Source: Hyphomonadaceae bacterium (GTDB lineage: Bacteria; Pseudomonadota; Alphaproteobacteria; Caulobacterales; Aquidulcibacteraceae). Taken from it: 50,124 nucleotides of DNA. Where the stretch lies: NCBI GenBank assembly GCA_014378995.1, contig JACMMP010000208.1:1-50124 (forward strand), given 5' to 3'. Both the position numbers and the translations under genes were made by a program. Below the pieces are notes generated by a model. The model saw only the letters and a list, made by a program, of their open reading frames with translations. It was not told the DNA's origin and ran no database searches. The number at the start of each line of letters is the position of its first letter. Position 1 is the first letter of the stretch. Shown here piece after piece: positions 1 through 10,180 of this stretch.

Positions 1-2
1 CG

Positions 3-47
3 GCGTATTTGCGCGCGCCGCACGTCACGCTTCCGGCGGGCGCATGA
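3..47 (+). CDS. tsaB: C-terminus of TsaB (partial)
   Basis: Only the last 14 codons and the TGA stop lie in the window; the gene continues to the left. The frame reads AYLRAPHVTLPAGA, and a YLRAP-type tail is typical of TsaB, the partner of TsaD in making the t6A37 modification of tRNA. Its TGA stop (45-47) overlaps the ATG of rimI (44-46) as ATGA, and tsaB-rimI is a common bacterial pair. The call rests on a very short tail plus context. Confidence 0.6.
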   Translation, partial: AYLRAPHVTLPAGA

Positions 48-493
48 TGGAAGCGGCGGGTCCGGAGGCGAGCGCGGTGCTCGCCGAATTGCACGCGCGC
101 GCGTTCGACAAGCCGTGGACCGCCGCCGAAATCGCCAAGCTGCTCGATAATCCCGCGGTGTTCGCGATTCTGGAGCGTGATGAGAGTCCGCGCGGCTTTG
201 TCTTGGCGTGGACTGCGGCGGGCGATGCGGAAATCCTCACTGTCGCTGTCGTTCCCGAGGCGCGCCGCAAGGGCTTGGGCGCCGCGCTCGTCTCAGCCGC
301 TGCTGCTGCCGCGCTGCTCCGCGGCGCCGCCTCGATGCACTTGGAGGTGGCCGAGACCAACGCCGCCGCGCGCGCCCTCTACGCCAAGCTTGGCTACGAG
401 GACGCCGGTCGCCGCCACGCTTACTATGCCGGCGAGGGCGGCTATGTGGACGCCATCGTCATGCGCAGGGCCCTGCCGCGCCCCGCCGTGTGA
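44..493 (+). CDS. rimI: RimI-type ribosomal protein N-acetyltransferase
   Basis: This 149-residue GNAT-fold enzyme should acetylate the N-terminal alanine of ribosomal protein S18 with acetyl-CoA in the cytoplasm. The acetyl-CoA pyrophosphate loop RRKGLG is at residues 74-79. The family motif N-x-AA-x-x-LY-x-x-x-GY is near 105-118, ending in a Y-x-x-GY region. ATG 44 is chosen because it overlaps the tsaB stop as ATGA; a second ATG follows directly at 47. The order tsaB-rimI-fur-miaB is conserved in alphaproteobacteria and supports RimI over a generic GNAT. Confidence 0.88.
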   Translation: MMEAAGPEASAVLAELHARAFDKPWTAAEIAKLLDNPAVFAILERDESPRGFVLAWTAAGDAEILTVAVVPEARRKGLGAALVSAAAAAALLRGAASMHLEVAETNAAARALYAKLGYEDAGRRHAYYAGEGGYVDAIVMRRALPRPAV

Positions 494-540
494 CGCCTCC
501 TCGGTGGACACGGGCGCCTCGGAAAGGGTAAGGCTGCGCC

Positions 541-975
541 ATGGATCGGATCGAAAAGCTCTGCGTCGAGAAGGGTATGCGCATGACAGAGCAGCGCCGC
601 GTGATCGCGCGCGTTGTCTCGATGAGCCATGACCATCCCGACGTCGAAGAATTGCACCGCCGCGCCGCCGCGGTCGATCCCGGCATTTCCATCGCCACCG
701 TCTATCGCACAGTGCGATTGTTCGAAGAGAGCGGCATTCTCGAGCGTCACGATTTTCGCGACGGGCGTTCACGCTACGAAGAAGTGCCCGAGACGCACCA
801 CGATCATCTGATCGACATGAAGACCGGCCAAGTGGTCGAGTTCGTCGATCCCGAGATCGAGCGGCTGCAGCAGGAGATCGCGCGGCGGCTGGGCTACAAG
901 CTCGTCGATCACCGGCTCGAACTCTATGGCGTGCCGCTCGATGAAAAAGCCAGGGCCCCGCAAAAGGCCAGCTGA
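541..975 (+). CDS. fur: Fur/Mur-family metalloregulator
   Basis: This 144-residue protein belongs to the ferric uptake regulator family, dimeric winged-helix repressors that bind DNA with Fe(II) or Mn(II). An N-terminal winged helix spans about residues 10-75, including the recognition-helix segment ATVYRTVRLF (52-61). It is followed by a histidine-rich metal-site strand THHDHL (85-90). The C-x-x-C motifs of enterobacterial Fur are absent: the strand continues DMKTGQVVEF where E. coli Fur has cysteines. This is usual for alphaproteobacterial Fur/Mur proteins, so the metal could be iron or manganese. It sits between rimI and miaB, its normal place in this class. Confidence 0.87.
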   Translation: MDRIEKLCVEKGMRMTEQRRVIARVVSMSHDHPDVEELHRRAAAVDPGISIATVYRTVRLFEESGILERHDFRDGRSRYEEVPETHHDHLIDMKTGQVVEFVDPEIERLQQEIARRLGYKLVDHRLELYGVPLDEKARAPQKAS

Positions 976-984
976 GAAACATTG

Positions 985-2352
985 ATGTCCGAACAGAAGC
1001 GGCCCGAACCGAAGCGTCTATTCATTGAGACGTACGGCTGCCAGATGAACGTCTATGACAGCGAGCGCATGCGCGATGTGCTAACGCCGCTTGGCTACGC
1101 CATCGCGGACAAACCCGATGACGCCGATCTCGTCATCCTGAACACTTGTCATATCCGCGAAAAAGCGACGGAGAAGGTCTATTCCGAGATCGGCCGTTTG
1201 CGCGCGCACAAGGAACGCCGCGCCAGCGAAGGCAAGGGCATGACGATCACTATCGCCGGCTGCGTCGCGCAGGCGGAAGGCGAGGAGATCATCCGCCGTG
1301 CGCCGGAAGTTGATCTGGTCGTCGGCCCGCAAGCCTATCACAAGCTGCCCGAACTGATCGCGCGCGCCGCACGCAAAACCGGTGAGCGTCTTGCTGCGGA
1401 TTTTACGGCGCAAGAAAAATTCGATGCGTTGCCAGCGCGCGCGCCGGACGGCGTCACCGCGTTTTTGTCGATCCAGGAAGGCTGCGACAAATTCTGCACC
1501 TTCTGCGTCGTGCCCTACACGCGCGGCGCCGAATATTCGCGCCCGCTTGCCGATGTCGTTGCCGAAGCGCGCGCGTTGGCTGAGGGCGGTGTGCGTGAGA
1601 TCACGCTGCTCGGGCAGAACGTGAACGCCTATCACGGCCAATCGCGCGGCGGCTCGGCGAGCTTTGCCGAATTGCTGGACGCACTGGCGCAGATCGATGG
1701 CGTTGAGCGGCTGCGCTACACTACGTCTCACCCGATCGAAATGACGGACGAGCTGATCGGGCTGCACGGCAGCGAGCCCAAGCTCATGCCGTATTTGCAC
1801 CTGCCGGTGCAGTCGGGCTCCGATCGTATCTTGAAAGCGATGAACCGCAGGCACGATGCGGCTTTCTATCGCGACATCGTCTCCCGCCTACGCGCGCTGC
1901 GCCCCGACATTGCGCTGTCGACCGACTTCATCGTCGGCTTCCCGGGCGAGAGAGAGCGCGAATTCGAGGACACGCTTCAACTCGTGCACGAAATAGGCTT
2001 CGCCTCGGCATATTCATTCAAATATTCAGCTCGCCCGGGCACGCCCGCCGCGGCAATGATGGGGCAGGTGAGTGAAGAGGCCAAAGCGGAGCGTCTGGCG
2101 CGCTTGCATGCGCTGCTCTCGGACCAGCAGCGCGCCTTCAACGCTTCGCAAATCGAGCGCGTGCTGCCGATCCTGGTGACGGGCGATGGACGTATGCCTG
2201 GCCAGAAGCACGGCCGAACCCCATATTCTCAATCCGTGCACTTCCAAGACACCCAAACCGAGAACGGCGAAATCGTGCCCGTGCGCATTCTCGCCGCGTC
2301 GCAAAACTCACTAACAGGCGCGCGCCTCGAACTGGCGCCGGAGGCCGCGTGA
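985..2352 (+). CDS. miaB: tRNA-2-methylthio-N6-dimethylallyladenosine synthase MiaB
   Basis: MiaB is a radical-SAM methylthiotransferase that converts i6A37 to ms2i6A37 in tRNAs reading UNN codons. The 455-residue protein has the three-part family layout. An N-terminal UPF0004 domain carries Cys19, Cys55 and Cys93, which bind the auxiliary [4Fe-4S] cluster. A radical-SAM domain carries the CxxxCxxC motif at Cys167, Cys171 and Cys174. A C-terminal TRAM domain begins after about residue 380. ATG 985 is preferred over the TTG directly before it at 982. The stop overlaps the phoH GTG start as GTGA, indicating translational coupling. Confidence 0.96.
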   Translation: MSEQKRPEPKRLFIETYGCQMNVYDSERMRDVLTPLGYAIADKPDDADLVILNTCHIREKATEKVYSEIGRLRAHKERRASEGKGMTITIAGCVAQAEGEEIIRRAPEVDLVVGPQAYHKLPELIARAARKTGERLAADFTAQEKFDALPARAPDGVTAFLSIQEGCDKFCTFCVVPYTRGAEYSRPLADVVAEARALAEGGVREITLLGQNVNAYHGQSRGGSASFAELLDALAQIDGVERLRYTTSHPIEMTDELIGLHGSEPKLMPYLHLPVQSGSDRILKAMNRRHDAAFYRDIVSRLRALRPDIALSTDFIVGFPGEREREFEDTLQLVHEIGFASAYSFKYSARPGTPAAAMMGQVSEEAKAERLARLHALLSDQQRAFNASQIERVLPILVTGDGRMPGQKHGRTPYSQSVHFQDTQTENGEIVPVRILAASQNSLTGARLELAPEAA

Positions 2353-3356
2353 CGATTACATCTTCAGGCAGCGAACAAACGCGTGTCATCACGCTTTCCG
2401 AAGCGGGCGTCGCCCAGGCCGTGTTTGGTCCGCTGCATCGCCACCTCGCGCACATCCAGGAAGCGTTCCGCGACCCTAACGCACCGCGCGGCGCGCCTGC
2501 CTACAGCGTGACGCTCGATGCGCAGGGCGATCGCCTCACTGTACGCGCACGCACCCTGGCCGATCTCGACCGGGTGCAGCGCATTGTCGATGCGCTCGGC
2601 GATCTCGCGCGCCGTAAAGGCAAGGTTCGCGAAGGGGAGGTGCTTGCGGCGATCTCGTTTTCCGAGGGCGCTGGCGAAACCGCCGCGCCAATGAGCTTGC
2701 CGCAACTCGGCGGGCTAACGCTGCGCACGCCGCGCCAAGTTCACTATGTTGAAGCATTGCGCGACGAGGCGCTCGACCTCATCTTCGGCGTCGGCCCGGC
2801 CGGAACCGGTAAGACCTTCCTCGCTGTCGCCGCCGCTGTAGAAGCGTTGAAGCAAGAGCGCGTCGATCGCATCATCGTGACGCGCCCCGCGGTCGAAGCA
2901 GGGGAGAAGCTCGGTTATTTGCCCGGCGATCTTGCCGAGAAGGTTGATCCCTACCTGCAGCCGATCTGGGACGCGTTCCGCAGTCAGATCAATGAGGGCG
3001 ATCTGAAAGCGCGCCGGGAGCGCCGACAGATTGAAGTCGCCCCGCTTGCCTTCATGCGCGGCCGCACGCTGTCGAACGCCTTCGTCATTGTCGACGAGGC
3101 GCAGAACTCGACCATGCTGCAGATGAAGATGGTGCTGACGCGCCTCGGCGAAGGTTCACGCATGGTGGTGACCGGAGATCCTTCGCAGATCGACCTTGTG
3201 CGCCCCGATCAATCTGGCCTCGCGCACGCCATCAGCATTCTTGAGGACGTTCCGGCCGTCGAAGTGATCCGCTTCGCCACGCAGGATGTCGTGCGTCACC
3301 GGCTCGTTGCACATATCGTGGAAGCCTATCATCGCGATGAGAGTGGCCGTGCCTAA
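2349..3356 (+). CDS. phoH: PhoH-like P-loop ATPase (YbeZ type)
   Basis: A 335-residue PhoH-family ATPase, typical in length for YbeZ. An N-terminal KH-like region precedes a P-loop domain. Walker A reads GPAGTGKT (about residue 152) and Walker B reads VIVDEAQN. The TRP and GDPSQID motifs seen in PhoH proteins are also present. The family is linked to RNA metabolism and works with YbeY in ribosome quality control; the exact reaction is not established. The GTG start at 2349 overlaps the miaB stop as GTGA. Its 3' end overlaps ybeY by about 20 bases, so miaB-phoH-ybeY looks co-translated. Confidence 0.94.
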   Translation: MTITSSGSEQTRVITLSEAGVAQAVFGPLHRHLAHIQEAFRDPNAPRGAPAYSVTLDAQGDRLTVRARTLADLDRVQRIVDALGDLARRKGKVREGEVLAAISFSEGAGETAAPMSLPQLGGLTLRTPRQVHYVEALRDEALDLIFGVGPAGTGKTFLAVAAAVEALKQERVDRIIVTRPAVEAGEKLGYLPGDLAEKVDPYLQPIWDAFRSQINEGDLKARRERRQIEVAPLAFMRGRTLSNAFVIVDEAQNSTMLQMKMVLTRLGEGSRMVVTGDPSQIDLVRPDQSGLAHAISILEDVPAVEVIRFATQDVVRHRLVAHIVEAYHRDESGRA

Positions 3357-3798
3357 CGACATCCCGTTCGCAGTCGATATCCTTGGCGCTTCGCCGCTAT
3401 GGAAGGGCAAAGAGGAAGCACTGGCAAACGCGCTGGCCGCCGCCGCTACGGCGGAGGGCGTCGGGGGCACAGTCTCGCTGCTCTTGGGCGACGACGCCGC
3501 AGTCTCGGCGCTCAACAAGGAGTTCCGCGGCAAGGAAGGCCCGACCAACGTGCTCTCTTTCCCGCCCGCTGGCGGTGAGCCCGGCTTTCTCGGCGACATC
3601 GCCTTGGCGGTGGAAACCATTGCGGCGGAAGCGGATTTTCAAGGTAAATCGCTCGATCACCACGCCGCCCACATCGTGGTGCACGGATTTTTGCATCTTG
3701 TGGGCTATGATCATTTGAACGAGGCCGACGCCGAGAAGATGGAAGCGCGGGAGCGCGAAATCCTCGCAACGCTCGGGATCCCCGATCCCTACGCGTAA
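3337..3798 (+). CDS. ybeY: Endoribonuclease YbeY
   Basis: YbeY is a metal-dependent endoribonuclease needed for 16S rRNA 3' maturation and 70S quality control. The 153-residue product carries the zinc motif HxxxHxxxxxH at His116, His120 and His126. ATG 3337 is favoured because it gives the normal family length and a short overlap with phoH; GTG 3343 or 3349 would also fit. A longer open frame from 3286 would overlap phoH by 70 bases and adds no family sequence. The neighbours phoH and corC are its usual partners. Confidence 0.93.
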   Translation: MRVAVPNDIPFAVDILGASPLWKGKEEALANALAAAATAEGVGGTVSLLLGDDAAVSALNKEFRGKEGPTNVLSFPPAGGEPGFLGDIALAVETIAAEADFQGKSLDHHAAHIVVHGFLHLVGYDHLNEADAEKMEAREREILATLGIPDPYA

Positions 3799-3828
3799 CG
3801 GCCAGTTTAGGAGTGCGACACACCAGCA

Positions 3829-4782
3829 ATGGTTGACACAGCAGACGAAGCCGAACCCTCGCGAAGGCGCGCGGGCCTGATCCAACGTTTAACGCGCATA
3901 TTCGCACGCGAGAGATTGGGGTCCGCCGACGCAGTGGAAGAAGCGCTGCGAGCGGGCGAGGCGAGCGGCGAAACGCTCGAAGGCGCCCACAAAGACATGA
4001 TCATGCGCGCGGCGCGCTTCGACCGTCTGCACGTCGCCGACGTAATGCGCCCGCGCGCCGAGATCGTCGCCATCGAAGCGTCCGCAACGCTCGGCGAAGC
4101 AGCGGCGGTGTTCTCAGAAAGTCAGCACTCGCGCCTGCCGATCTATGGCGAGACGCTCGACGATCCGCACGGCTTCATTCACGTGCGCGATGTGCTTGCC
4201 TTGCTAACGCCGGACGAGAACGGCGTTGCGAAAGCCACCTTCGCCGACGGCTCGCTGGCGCGCATTCGGCGCGACATTCTGTTCGTGCCGCAATCCATGA
4301 CGCTCGCGACTTTGTTCTTGAAGATGCAGTCGAGCCGTATTCACCTCGCGCTGGTCGTCGACGAATATGGCGGCACCGACGGCCTCGTCTCGATGGAAGA
4401 TCTCGTCGAGCAGATCGTCGGCGCGATTGACGATGAGCACGACGTGGAAATGGCGCTGGTTCTGGAGCGTCCGTTCGGCGCCTTCGAGGCGGACGGCCGA
4501 GCGCCGATCGATCAGCTCGAGGCCAAGTTCTCAGCGAGCCTGGCGCTGCCCGACCACGAGGACGAATTCGACACCGCGGCCGGCCTCGCGGTCGCGCTGG
4601 CGGGCAGATTGCCGCAGCGCGGCGAAATCCTGCGTCATCCGGCCGGCTTCGACGTTGAGATCATCGACGCCGACCCGCGCCGCGTGAAAAGGATACGCAT
4701 CAAGCCGGCGGCGCCCGATCAAGTCGGCGCAGCCCCTGCGGCGCCCGCTTCTAACCTCCGCTACAAGGCGCATAATAGTTGA
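3829..4782 (+). CDS. corC: CorC/HlyC-family CBS-domain protein
   Basis: A 317-residue soluble protein with a tandem CBS pair at about residues 65-200, followed by a C-terminal CorC/HlyC transporter-associated domain (about 215-295). There is no transmembrane DUF21 region, so it is the short CorC type rather than the membrane CNNM/YfjD type. CorC proteins are linked to magnesium and cobalt efflux, and the CBS pair probably senses adenine nucleotides. It lies between ybeY and lnt, a conserved place for it. The last 25 residues are Ala/Pro-rich and probably disordered. Confidence 0.9.
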   Translation: MVDTADEAEPSRRRAGLIQRLTRIFARERLGSADAVEEALRAGEASGETLEGAHKDMIMRAARFDRLHVADVMRPRAEIVAIEASATLGEAAAVFSESQHSRLPIYGETLDDPHGFIHVRDVLALLTPDENGVAKATFADGSLARIRRDILFVPQSMTLATLFLKMQSSRIHLALVVDEYGGTDGLVSMEDLVEQIVGAIDDEHDVEMALVLERPFGAFEADGRAPIDQLEAKFSASLALPDHEDEFDTAAGLAVALAGRLPQRGEILRHPAGFDVEIIDADPRRVKRIRIKPAAPDQVGAAPAAPASNLRYKAHNS

Positions 4783-4846
4783 CGCGCCCGCGCTAGCGCG
4801 CTCCAAACACGCGCGCCCGGCGGGGCGCATCCAAGGAGTAACGCTG

Positions 4847-6472
4847 TTGAACGCGCCGCCTGCGGACGCATCGCGTATCCACGCATGGCTTGCCGCCCGC
4901 ACGCTTTGGCAGCGTCGCGGCTTGGCGGCGGCGGCTGGAATGCTGGCGACGCTAGGGCATGCTCCGTTTCAACTTGCGCTCGTTTTTATCGCCGCGATCG
5001 TGGTTCTGATTTGGCTTTTGGACGGCGCCGCCGAGAAGCCGAAACCCATCGCCTCCGCATTTGCGCTCGGCTGGTGGTTCGGGCTCGGCCACATGGCCAC
5101 CGGGCTCTATTGGATTTCGTCCGCCTTCAACGTCGATTCCGCCGCGTGGGGGCCTTTGTGGGGCGTTCCAGCGACATTGGCGCTGGCAATGGTGCTCGGG
5201 CTTTTCTTCGGCTTGGGCTGCGCCATGGCGATGTCGCTGTGGACGCGCGATATGCGCCGGCTGCCATGGTTCGCCGTCTGCCTGTTCGTGTCCGAGTGGT
5301 TGCGCGGCAATCTTGTTTTCGGCGGCTTCCCTTGGCTCTTGCCCGGCTATGTCTGGGCGCCGGGCGCCCCGGTGTCACAGCTCGCTTCGGTCATCGGCAT
5401 TTACGGCATGACGCTGCTGACGCTGATTCTCGCGGCCTCGCCCGCTGCGATCGCAGACGGAGGCGTCAGCGCCGGGCGCCGCTTTGCGCCGACGTTGATC
5501 ATGGCGCTCCTCGTCGGCATGGGCTGGGGCTGGGGCGCGCAGCGTCTCGCCCGCGCCCCGATCGAAACGCCCGGTGCACTGCCCGTAGTGCGCGTCGCCG
5601 ATTCAGGCTTGAGCCAGGCGGAGAAGTGGGAGGGCCGGCCCGATCAGGAATGGCGCGTGCTGCAGCGTTATCTCGACGCCAGCGGCCCGCCTGAAGATAG
5701 CAGCGCGGCCATCGTGGTATGGCCGGAGGGCTCCATTCCGGTCGTCAATTTCTTCACGCTGGAAAACCCGGACTTCCTCAACGTGATCGGGCGCGGTATG
5801 GGCGACCGGGTGCTGATTACGGGGCTGTCGCGCCGCGAAGTGGGGCCTGACGGCATCGCCGTGTTCAACTCGGCCGCGATCATCGATGGCGTCAGCGGCC
5901 AGCCGCGCGTCAGCGAACAGATCTACGACAAGCACCGCCTCGTACCATTCGGCGAGTACATCCCGCTCTGGTCCTTGGTGAGTTCACTCAACATAGCCCC
6001 ATTGCAACGCATCGGCGCCGGCTTCGAGCGCGGCGACAGGCCCTCGCGCATGGTCGTCCCCGACGCGCCGCCCGCAATCATGCTGATCTGCTACGAGGCG
6101 ATCTTCCCGGGCATGATTCCACGCGGCGAGGGGCGTCCCGGCTGGATCATCAATGTGACGAACGACGCTTGGTTCGGCGATGGCACCGGTCCCTGGCAGC
6201 ACTATGCGATGGCCCGATACCGCTCCATCGAGGAAGGCCTGCCCATGGCGCGGGCGGCCTCAGGCGGCGTTTCGGCCATCGTCGATGCCTACGGGCGGGA
6301 AGTGGTCTCAACCTCAAGCGGAAATCTCTCCGCTGAAGCGCAACTTCCTCTCGCTCTGGTTGAAACTACACTAGCGCGCTGGGGAAATATTTTGCTTGTG
6401 GCCCTGCTTGTCTTCATTGCCGGATTACGTTTTTTACCTGCCACACTACTGGCGAGGGGCCGTAAACCATGA
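4847..6472 (+). CDS. lnt: Apolipoprotein N-acyltransferase Lnt
   Basis: Lnt adds the third acyl chain to the N-terminal cysteine of lipoproteins in the inner membrane. The 541-residue product has about six hydrophobic segments in its first 240 residues, a periplasmic nitrilase-like domain, and a final membrane helix near residue 515. The catalytic triad is visible as Glu294 (WPEG), Lys362 (YDKHRLVPFGE) and Cys415 (ICYE). The TTG start at 4847 is supported by AAGGAG at 4833-4838. Its stop overlaps the next gene as ATGA. The window carries two lipobox proteins that would be substrates. Confidence 0.95.
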   Translation: MNAPPADASRIHAWLAARTLWQRRGLAAAAGMLATLGHAPFQLALVFIAAIVVLIWLLDGAAEKPKPIASAFALGWWFGLGHMATGLYWISSAFNVDSAAWGPLWGVPATLALAMVLGLFFGLGCAMAMSLWTRDMRRLPWFAVCLFVSEWLRGNLVFGGFPWLLPGYVWAPGAPVSQLASVIGIYGMTLLTLILAASPAAIADGGVSAGRRFAPTLIMALLVGMGWGWGAQRLARAPIETPGALPVVRVADSGLSQAEKWEGRPDQEWRVLQRYLDASGPPEDSSAAIVVWPEGSIPVVNFFTLENPDFLNVIGRGMGDRVLITGLSRREVGPDGIAVFNSAAIIDGVSGQPRVSEQIYDKHRLVPFGEYIPLWSLVSSLNIAPLQRIGAGFERGDRPSRMVVPDAPPAIMLICYEAIFPGMIPRGEGRPGWIINVTNDAWFGDGTGPWQHYAMARYRSIEEGLPMARAASGGVSAIVDAYGREVVSTSSGNLSAEAQLPLALVETTLARWGNILLVALLVFIAGLRFLPATLLARGRKP

Positions 6473-6882
6473 ACGACGAGCGTTCAGCGAATGCAATCGA
6501 TAGAAAAATCGGCCAACGCGTAAGAACTCGCCGGCTCGAAATCGGCATGAGCCAGGAGAGGCTGGCAGAGTTACTTGGCGTAACCTTCCAGCAGGTCCAG
6601 AAATACGAGAAGGGCGTGAACCGCATCGCGGCCAGCCGCCTGCACGATATTTCCAACGCGCTCGATCTGCCCCCGGCGCGGTTCTTCGAAAACCTCATCG
6701 GCGGCCGCACCGCCGGTGTCGCCGAAACCCGCCAGGACTTCGTCGATGATGTCCTGGCCACCCCCGAGGGCGCGCAGCTGATGCAGCTCTTTGCCTCTAT
6801 CAAAAGCATCAAAGTCCGCCGCCGCATTATCGAGTTGGTGCGGGCGCTTGCCGAGGAAGCCTCCGACAGCAAGCGCAGCTAG
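6469..6882 (+). CDS. XRE-family transcriptional regulator upstream of metK
   Basis: A 137-residue Cro/CI-type regulator. The helix-turn-helix spans about residues 15-70, with the recognition segment around [11 protein letters not shown]. The alpha-helical C-terminal tail has no ligand domain I recognise. Close relatives sit between lnt and metK in many alphaproteobacteria, and some affect cell-cycle or exopolysaccharide genes; the target here is unknown. It overlaps lnt as ATGA, so it is probably transcribed with lnt. The candidate metK leader structure begins 28 bases after its stop. Confidence 0.88.
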   Translation: MNDERSANAIDRKIGQRVRTRRLEIGMSQERLAELLGVTFQQVQKYEKGVNRIAASRLHDISNALDLPPARFFENLIGGRTAGVAETRQDFVDDVLATPEGAQLMQLFASIKSIKVRRRIIELVRALAEEASDSKRS

Positions 6883-6910
6883 TCCGTTCGTCTAATGTGA
6901 TCGGTGGTTT

Positions 6911-6971
6911 GCGGAAAGCCGCGGTTCTCCCTATGAGGGCCGCTGCTTTTCTGAGGGGCCGGAGAATCCGC
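6911..6971 (+). promoter_or_regulatory. Candidate structured metK leader hiding the ribosome binding site
   Basis: GCGGTTCTCC (6921-6930) can pair with 6961-6971 (GGAGAA, a one-base bulge, then CCGC), a 10-bp stem. It contains the metK Shine-Dalgarno GGAG (6961-6964) and ends next to the GTG start. GGCC at 6938-6941 can pair with GGCC at 6957-6960, extending the stem inward. An upstream hairpin GCGG-AAAG-CCGC (6911-6922) shares bases 6921-6922 with the long stem, so the two folds compete. A SAM-responsive translational switch is an inference; the sequence does not clearly match a SAM riboswitch class I can recall. Confidence 0.45.
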
Positions 6972-8192
6972 GTGGCGAGAGCTAATTACGTCTTTACCAG
7001 CGAAAGCGTGTCCGAAGGCCACCCAGACAAGGTCGCGGACCGCATCTCCGACACCGTGGTCGACGCCTTCATCGAAGCTGATCCCGAAGCGCGCGTCGCC
7101 TGCGAGACGATGGTGACGACCAACCGCATCATTCTGGCCGGTGAAGTGCGGGCGGGCAGACCTGGCGGCGACAAGGGCGCCAACAAGGCCTTCACCAGGG
7201 ACATCATCGCTTCGCTGCAGCCCAAAGTGCGCGCGGCGGTGAAGGACATCGGGTACGCGCAGAAGGGCTTCCACTGGGAAAAGGCGAAGTTCGCCTGCTA
7301 TCTGCACGGCCAGTCGGCGCATATCGCTCAGGGCGTAGACGCAACGGCGAAGAAGGAAGAAGGCGCCGGCGATCAAGGCATCATGTTTGGCTATGCCTGC
7401 AGCGAGACGCCGGAGATGATGCCCGCGTCGCTGCAATACTCGCACAACATTCTGAAGCGCCTCGCCGATGCGCGCCACAGCGGCGAACGCCCCGAACTCG
7501 AGCCGGACGCGAAGAGCCAAGTCACGCTGCGCTACGAAAACGGCAAGCCAGTCGAAGTGGTCGCGGTCGTCGTCAGCCACCAGCACAGCAAGAAGCTTGG
7601 CGACAAGAGCTACAGCCAGCCGCGTTTCGCCGATCTCGTCAAACCGTACGCAGCGTCGGTTTTTCCCGATGGCCTGGTGACGAAGAAAACTAAGTGGCAC
7701 ATCAACCCGACCGGCAAGTTCGAGATCGGCGGTCCGGACGGCGATAGCGGCCTCACCGGCCGCAAGATCATCGTCGACACGTATGGCGGCGCGAGCCCGC
7801 ACGGCGGTGGCGCGTTCTCCGGCAAGGATCCGACCAAGGTCGATCGCTCGGCCGCTTATGCGTGCCGTTATCTGGCGAAGAATGTGGTCGCCGCCGGCCT
7901 CGCCGAGCGCTGCACGATTCAAATCAGCTACGCCATCGGCGTGGCCAAGCCGACGAGCTTCTATGTCGATCTCCACGGCGCCGACAGCATCGATCCCGCG
8001 ATCCTGGAAGCAGCTTTGCCTGACTTGATGGGCGGCTGCACGCCGCGCGCTATCCGCACGCACCTAAAGCTCAATCGCCCGATCTACGCGCGCACGGCGG
8101 CCTACGGCCATTTCGGCCGTCAGCCCGACAATGAAGGCGGCTTCACCTGGGAACGCGACGATCTGGTGGAAGAATTGAAGCGGCTGGCCTAA
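6972..8192 (+). CDS. metK: S-adenosylmethionine synthetase
   Basis: MetK makes S-adenosylmethionine from methionine and ATP in the cytoplasm. The 406-residue protein starts with the family N-terminus ([13 protein letters not shown]). It carries signature 1 [12 protein letters not shown] and the glycine-rich signature 2 around [17 protein letters not shown] 6972 is chosen because GGAG at 6961-6964 sits seven bases upstream and the encoded N-terminus then matches the family. An in-frame extension to 6897 would only translate the leader. MetK supplies the cofactor used by MiaB and the downstream O-methyltransferase. Confidence 0.96.
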   Translation: MARANYVFTSESVSEGHPDKVADRISDTVVDAFIEADPEARVACETMVTTNRIILAGEVRAGRPGGDKGANKAFTRDIIASLQPKVRAAVKDIGYAQKGFHWEKAKFACYLHGQSAHIAQGVDATAKKEEGAGDQGIMFGYACSETPEMMPASLQYSHNILKRLADARHSGERPELEPDAKSQVTLRYENGKPVEVVAVVVSHQHSKKLGDKSYSQPRFADLVKPYAASVFPDGLVTKKTKWHINPTGKFEIGGPDGDSGLTGRKIIVDTYGGASPHGGGAFSGKDPTKVDRSAAYACRYLAKNVVAAGLAERCTIQISYAIGVAKPTSFYVDLHGADSIDPAILEAALPDLMGGCTPRAIRTHLKLNRPIYARTAAYGHFGRQPDNEGGFTWERDDLVEELKRLA

Positions 8193-8202
8193 CTACCAGC
8201 GC

Positions 8203-8874
8203 ATGTCCTCTTCGCTCGGCCTCACGCCCGAACTCGTGCGCTACCTCGCCAACGCCAATCCCCCGGAGCATCCGGCGCTGATACGCTGCCGCGAAGAAAC
8301 CGCGCGCATGCCGAACGCGCAGATGCAAATCAGCGCCGAGCAGGGCGCCTTCATGCAAGTGTTGGCGCGCATGGCCAACGCCAAGCGCGCGTTCGAAATC
8401 GGCGTCTTCACCGGCTATTCGGCGCTAGCGACTGCGCTGACGATGAAATCCCTGCATCCTGTCGGCGCGCGGCTGTTGGCTTGCGATGTTTCGATGGAGT
8501 GGACGGCCAAGGCGCGTGATTATTGGCGCGAAGCCGGCGTCGAAGACATCATCGATCTCGTCGTCGCCCCCGCGCTCGAGACGCTCGATCAGCGCATCGC
8601 CGCCGACGAGGAGGGCGCTTACGATTTCGGCTTCATCGACGCCGACAAGACCGGCTACGACGCCTATTACGAACGCGGGCTGAAGCTGCTTCGCCCCGGC
8701 GGCGTCATGCTGTTCGACAATGTGCTCTGGAGCGGCCGCGTCGCCGATCTGGCCGAGACGACGCCTGACACCAGCGCGCTCCGGGCGCTTGCGCAAAAGA
8801 CGAGGGCGGATTCGCGCATCCACGCTGCCATGACCAGCATCGGCGACGGCCTGCTGATCTGTGTGATGAAGTAA
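8203..8874 (+). CDS. SAM-dependent O-methyltransferase (caffeoyl-CoA OMT-like)
   Basis: A 223-residue class I methyltransferase of the O-methyltransferase family 3 type. The SAM-binding motif I is FEIGVFTGYSA (about residue 65), the acidic residue after strand 2 lies in LLACDVS, and the metal/SAM motif FIDADK is near residue 145. The family methylates catechol-like hydroxyls with a divalent metal, but the substrate cannot be read from sequence. It begins 10 bases after metK and is probably co-transcribed. In many alphaproteobacteria trmB sits here instead. Confidence 0.85.
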   Translation: MSSSLGLTPELVRYLANANPPEHPALIRCREETARMPNAQMQISAEQGAFMQVLARMANAKRAFEIGVFTGYSALATALTMKSLHPVGARLLACDVSMEWTAKARDYWREAGVEDIIDLVVAPALETLDQRIAADEEGAYDFGFIDADKTGYDAYYERGLKLLRPGGVMLFDNVLWSGRVADLAETTPDTSALRALAQKTRADSRIHAAMTSIGDGLLICVMK

Positions 8875-10053
<1,179 letters not shown>

Positions 10054-10063
10054 AAATCTCCAT

Positions 10064-10159
10064 CATTCCGGGGCATGCGAAGCATGAACCCGGAACCCAG
10101 GGGCCAATGCGACGTCGGTGGCCCCTGGGAGCCGGACCGCGCTCCGCGCGTCCGGAATG
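10064..10159. repeat. Compound palindromic intergenic repeat, copy 2
   Basis: An outer arm CATTCCGG (10064-10071) pairs with CCGGAATG (10152-10159). A perfect 11-bp inner stem CCCAGGGGCCA (10096-10106) / TGGCCCCTGGG (10119-10129) lies inside. Shorter side hairpins sit between the arms (GCATGC-GAA-GCATG on the left, an imperfect GC-rich one on the right), giving a cruciform-like layout. It directly follows the mdh stop. The inner arm is nearly the same as that of the copy at 33.1 kb. Confidence 0.7.
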
Positions 10160-10180
10160 ACGAACTCAGTGGGTAGAAAC

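Noticed and set aside
293-982. Long reverse-strand open frame across rimI and fur
   Set aside because: It is antisense to two well-recognised genes, is Arg-rich as expected from GC-rich shadow frames, and shows no domain.
6897-6971. In-frame extension of metK into the leader
   Set aside because: The extra 25 residues are unlike MetK, and GGAG at the correct distance supports GTG 6972.
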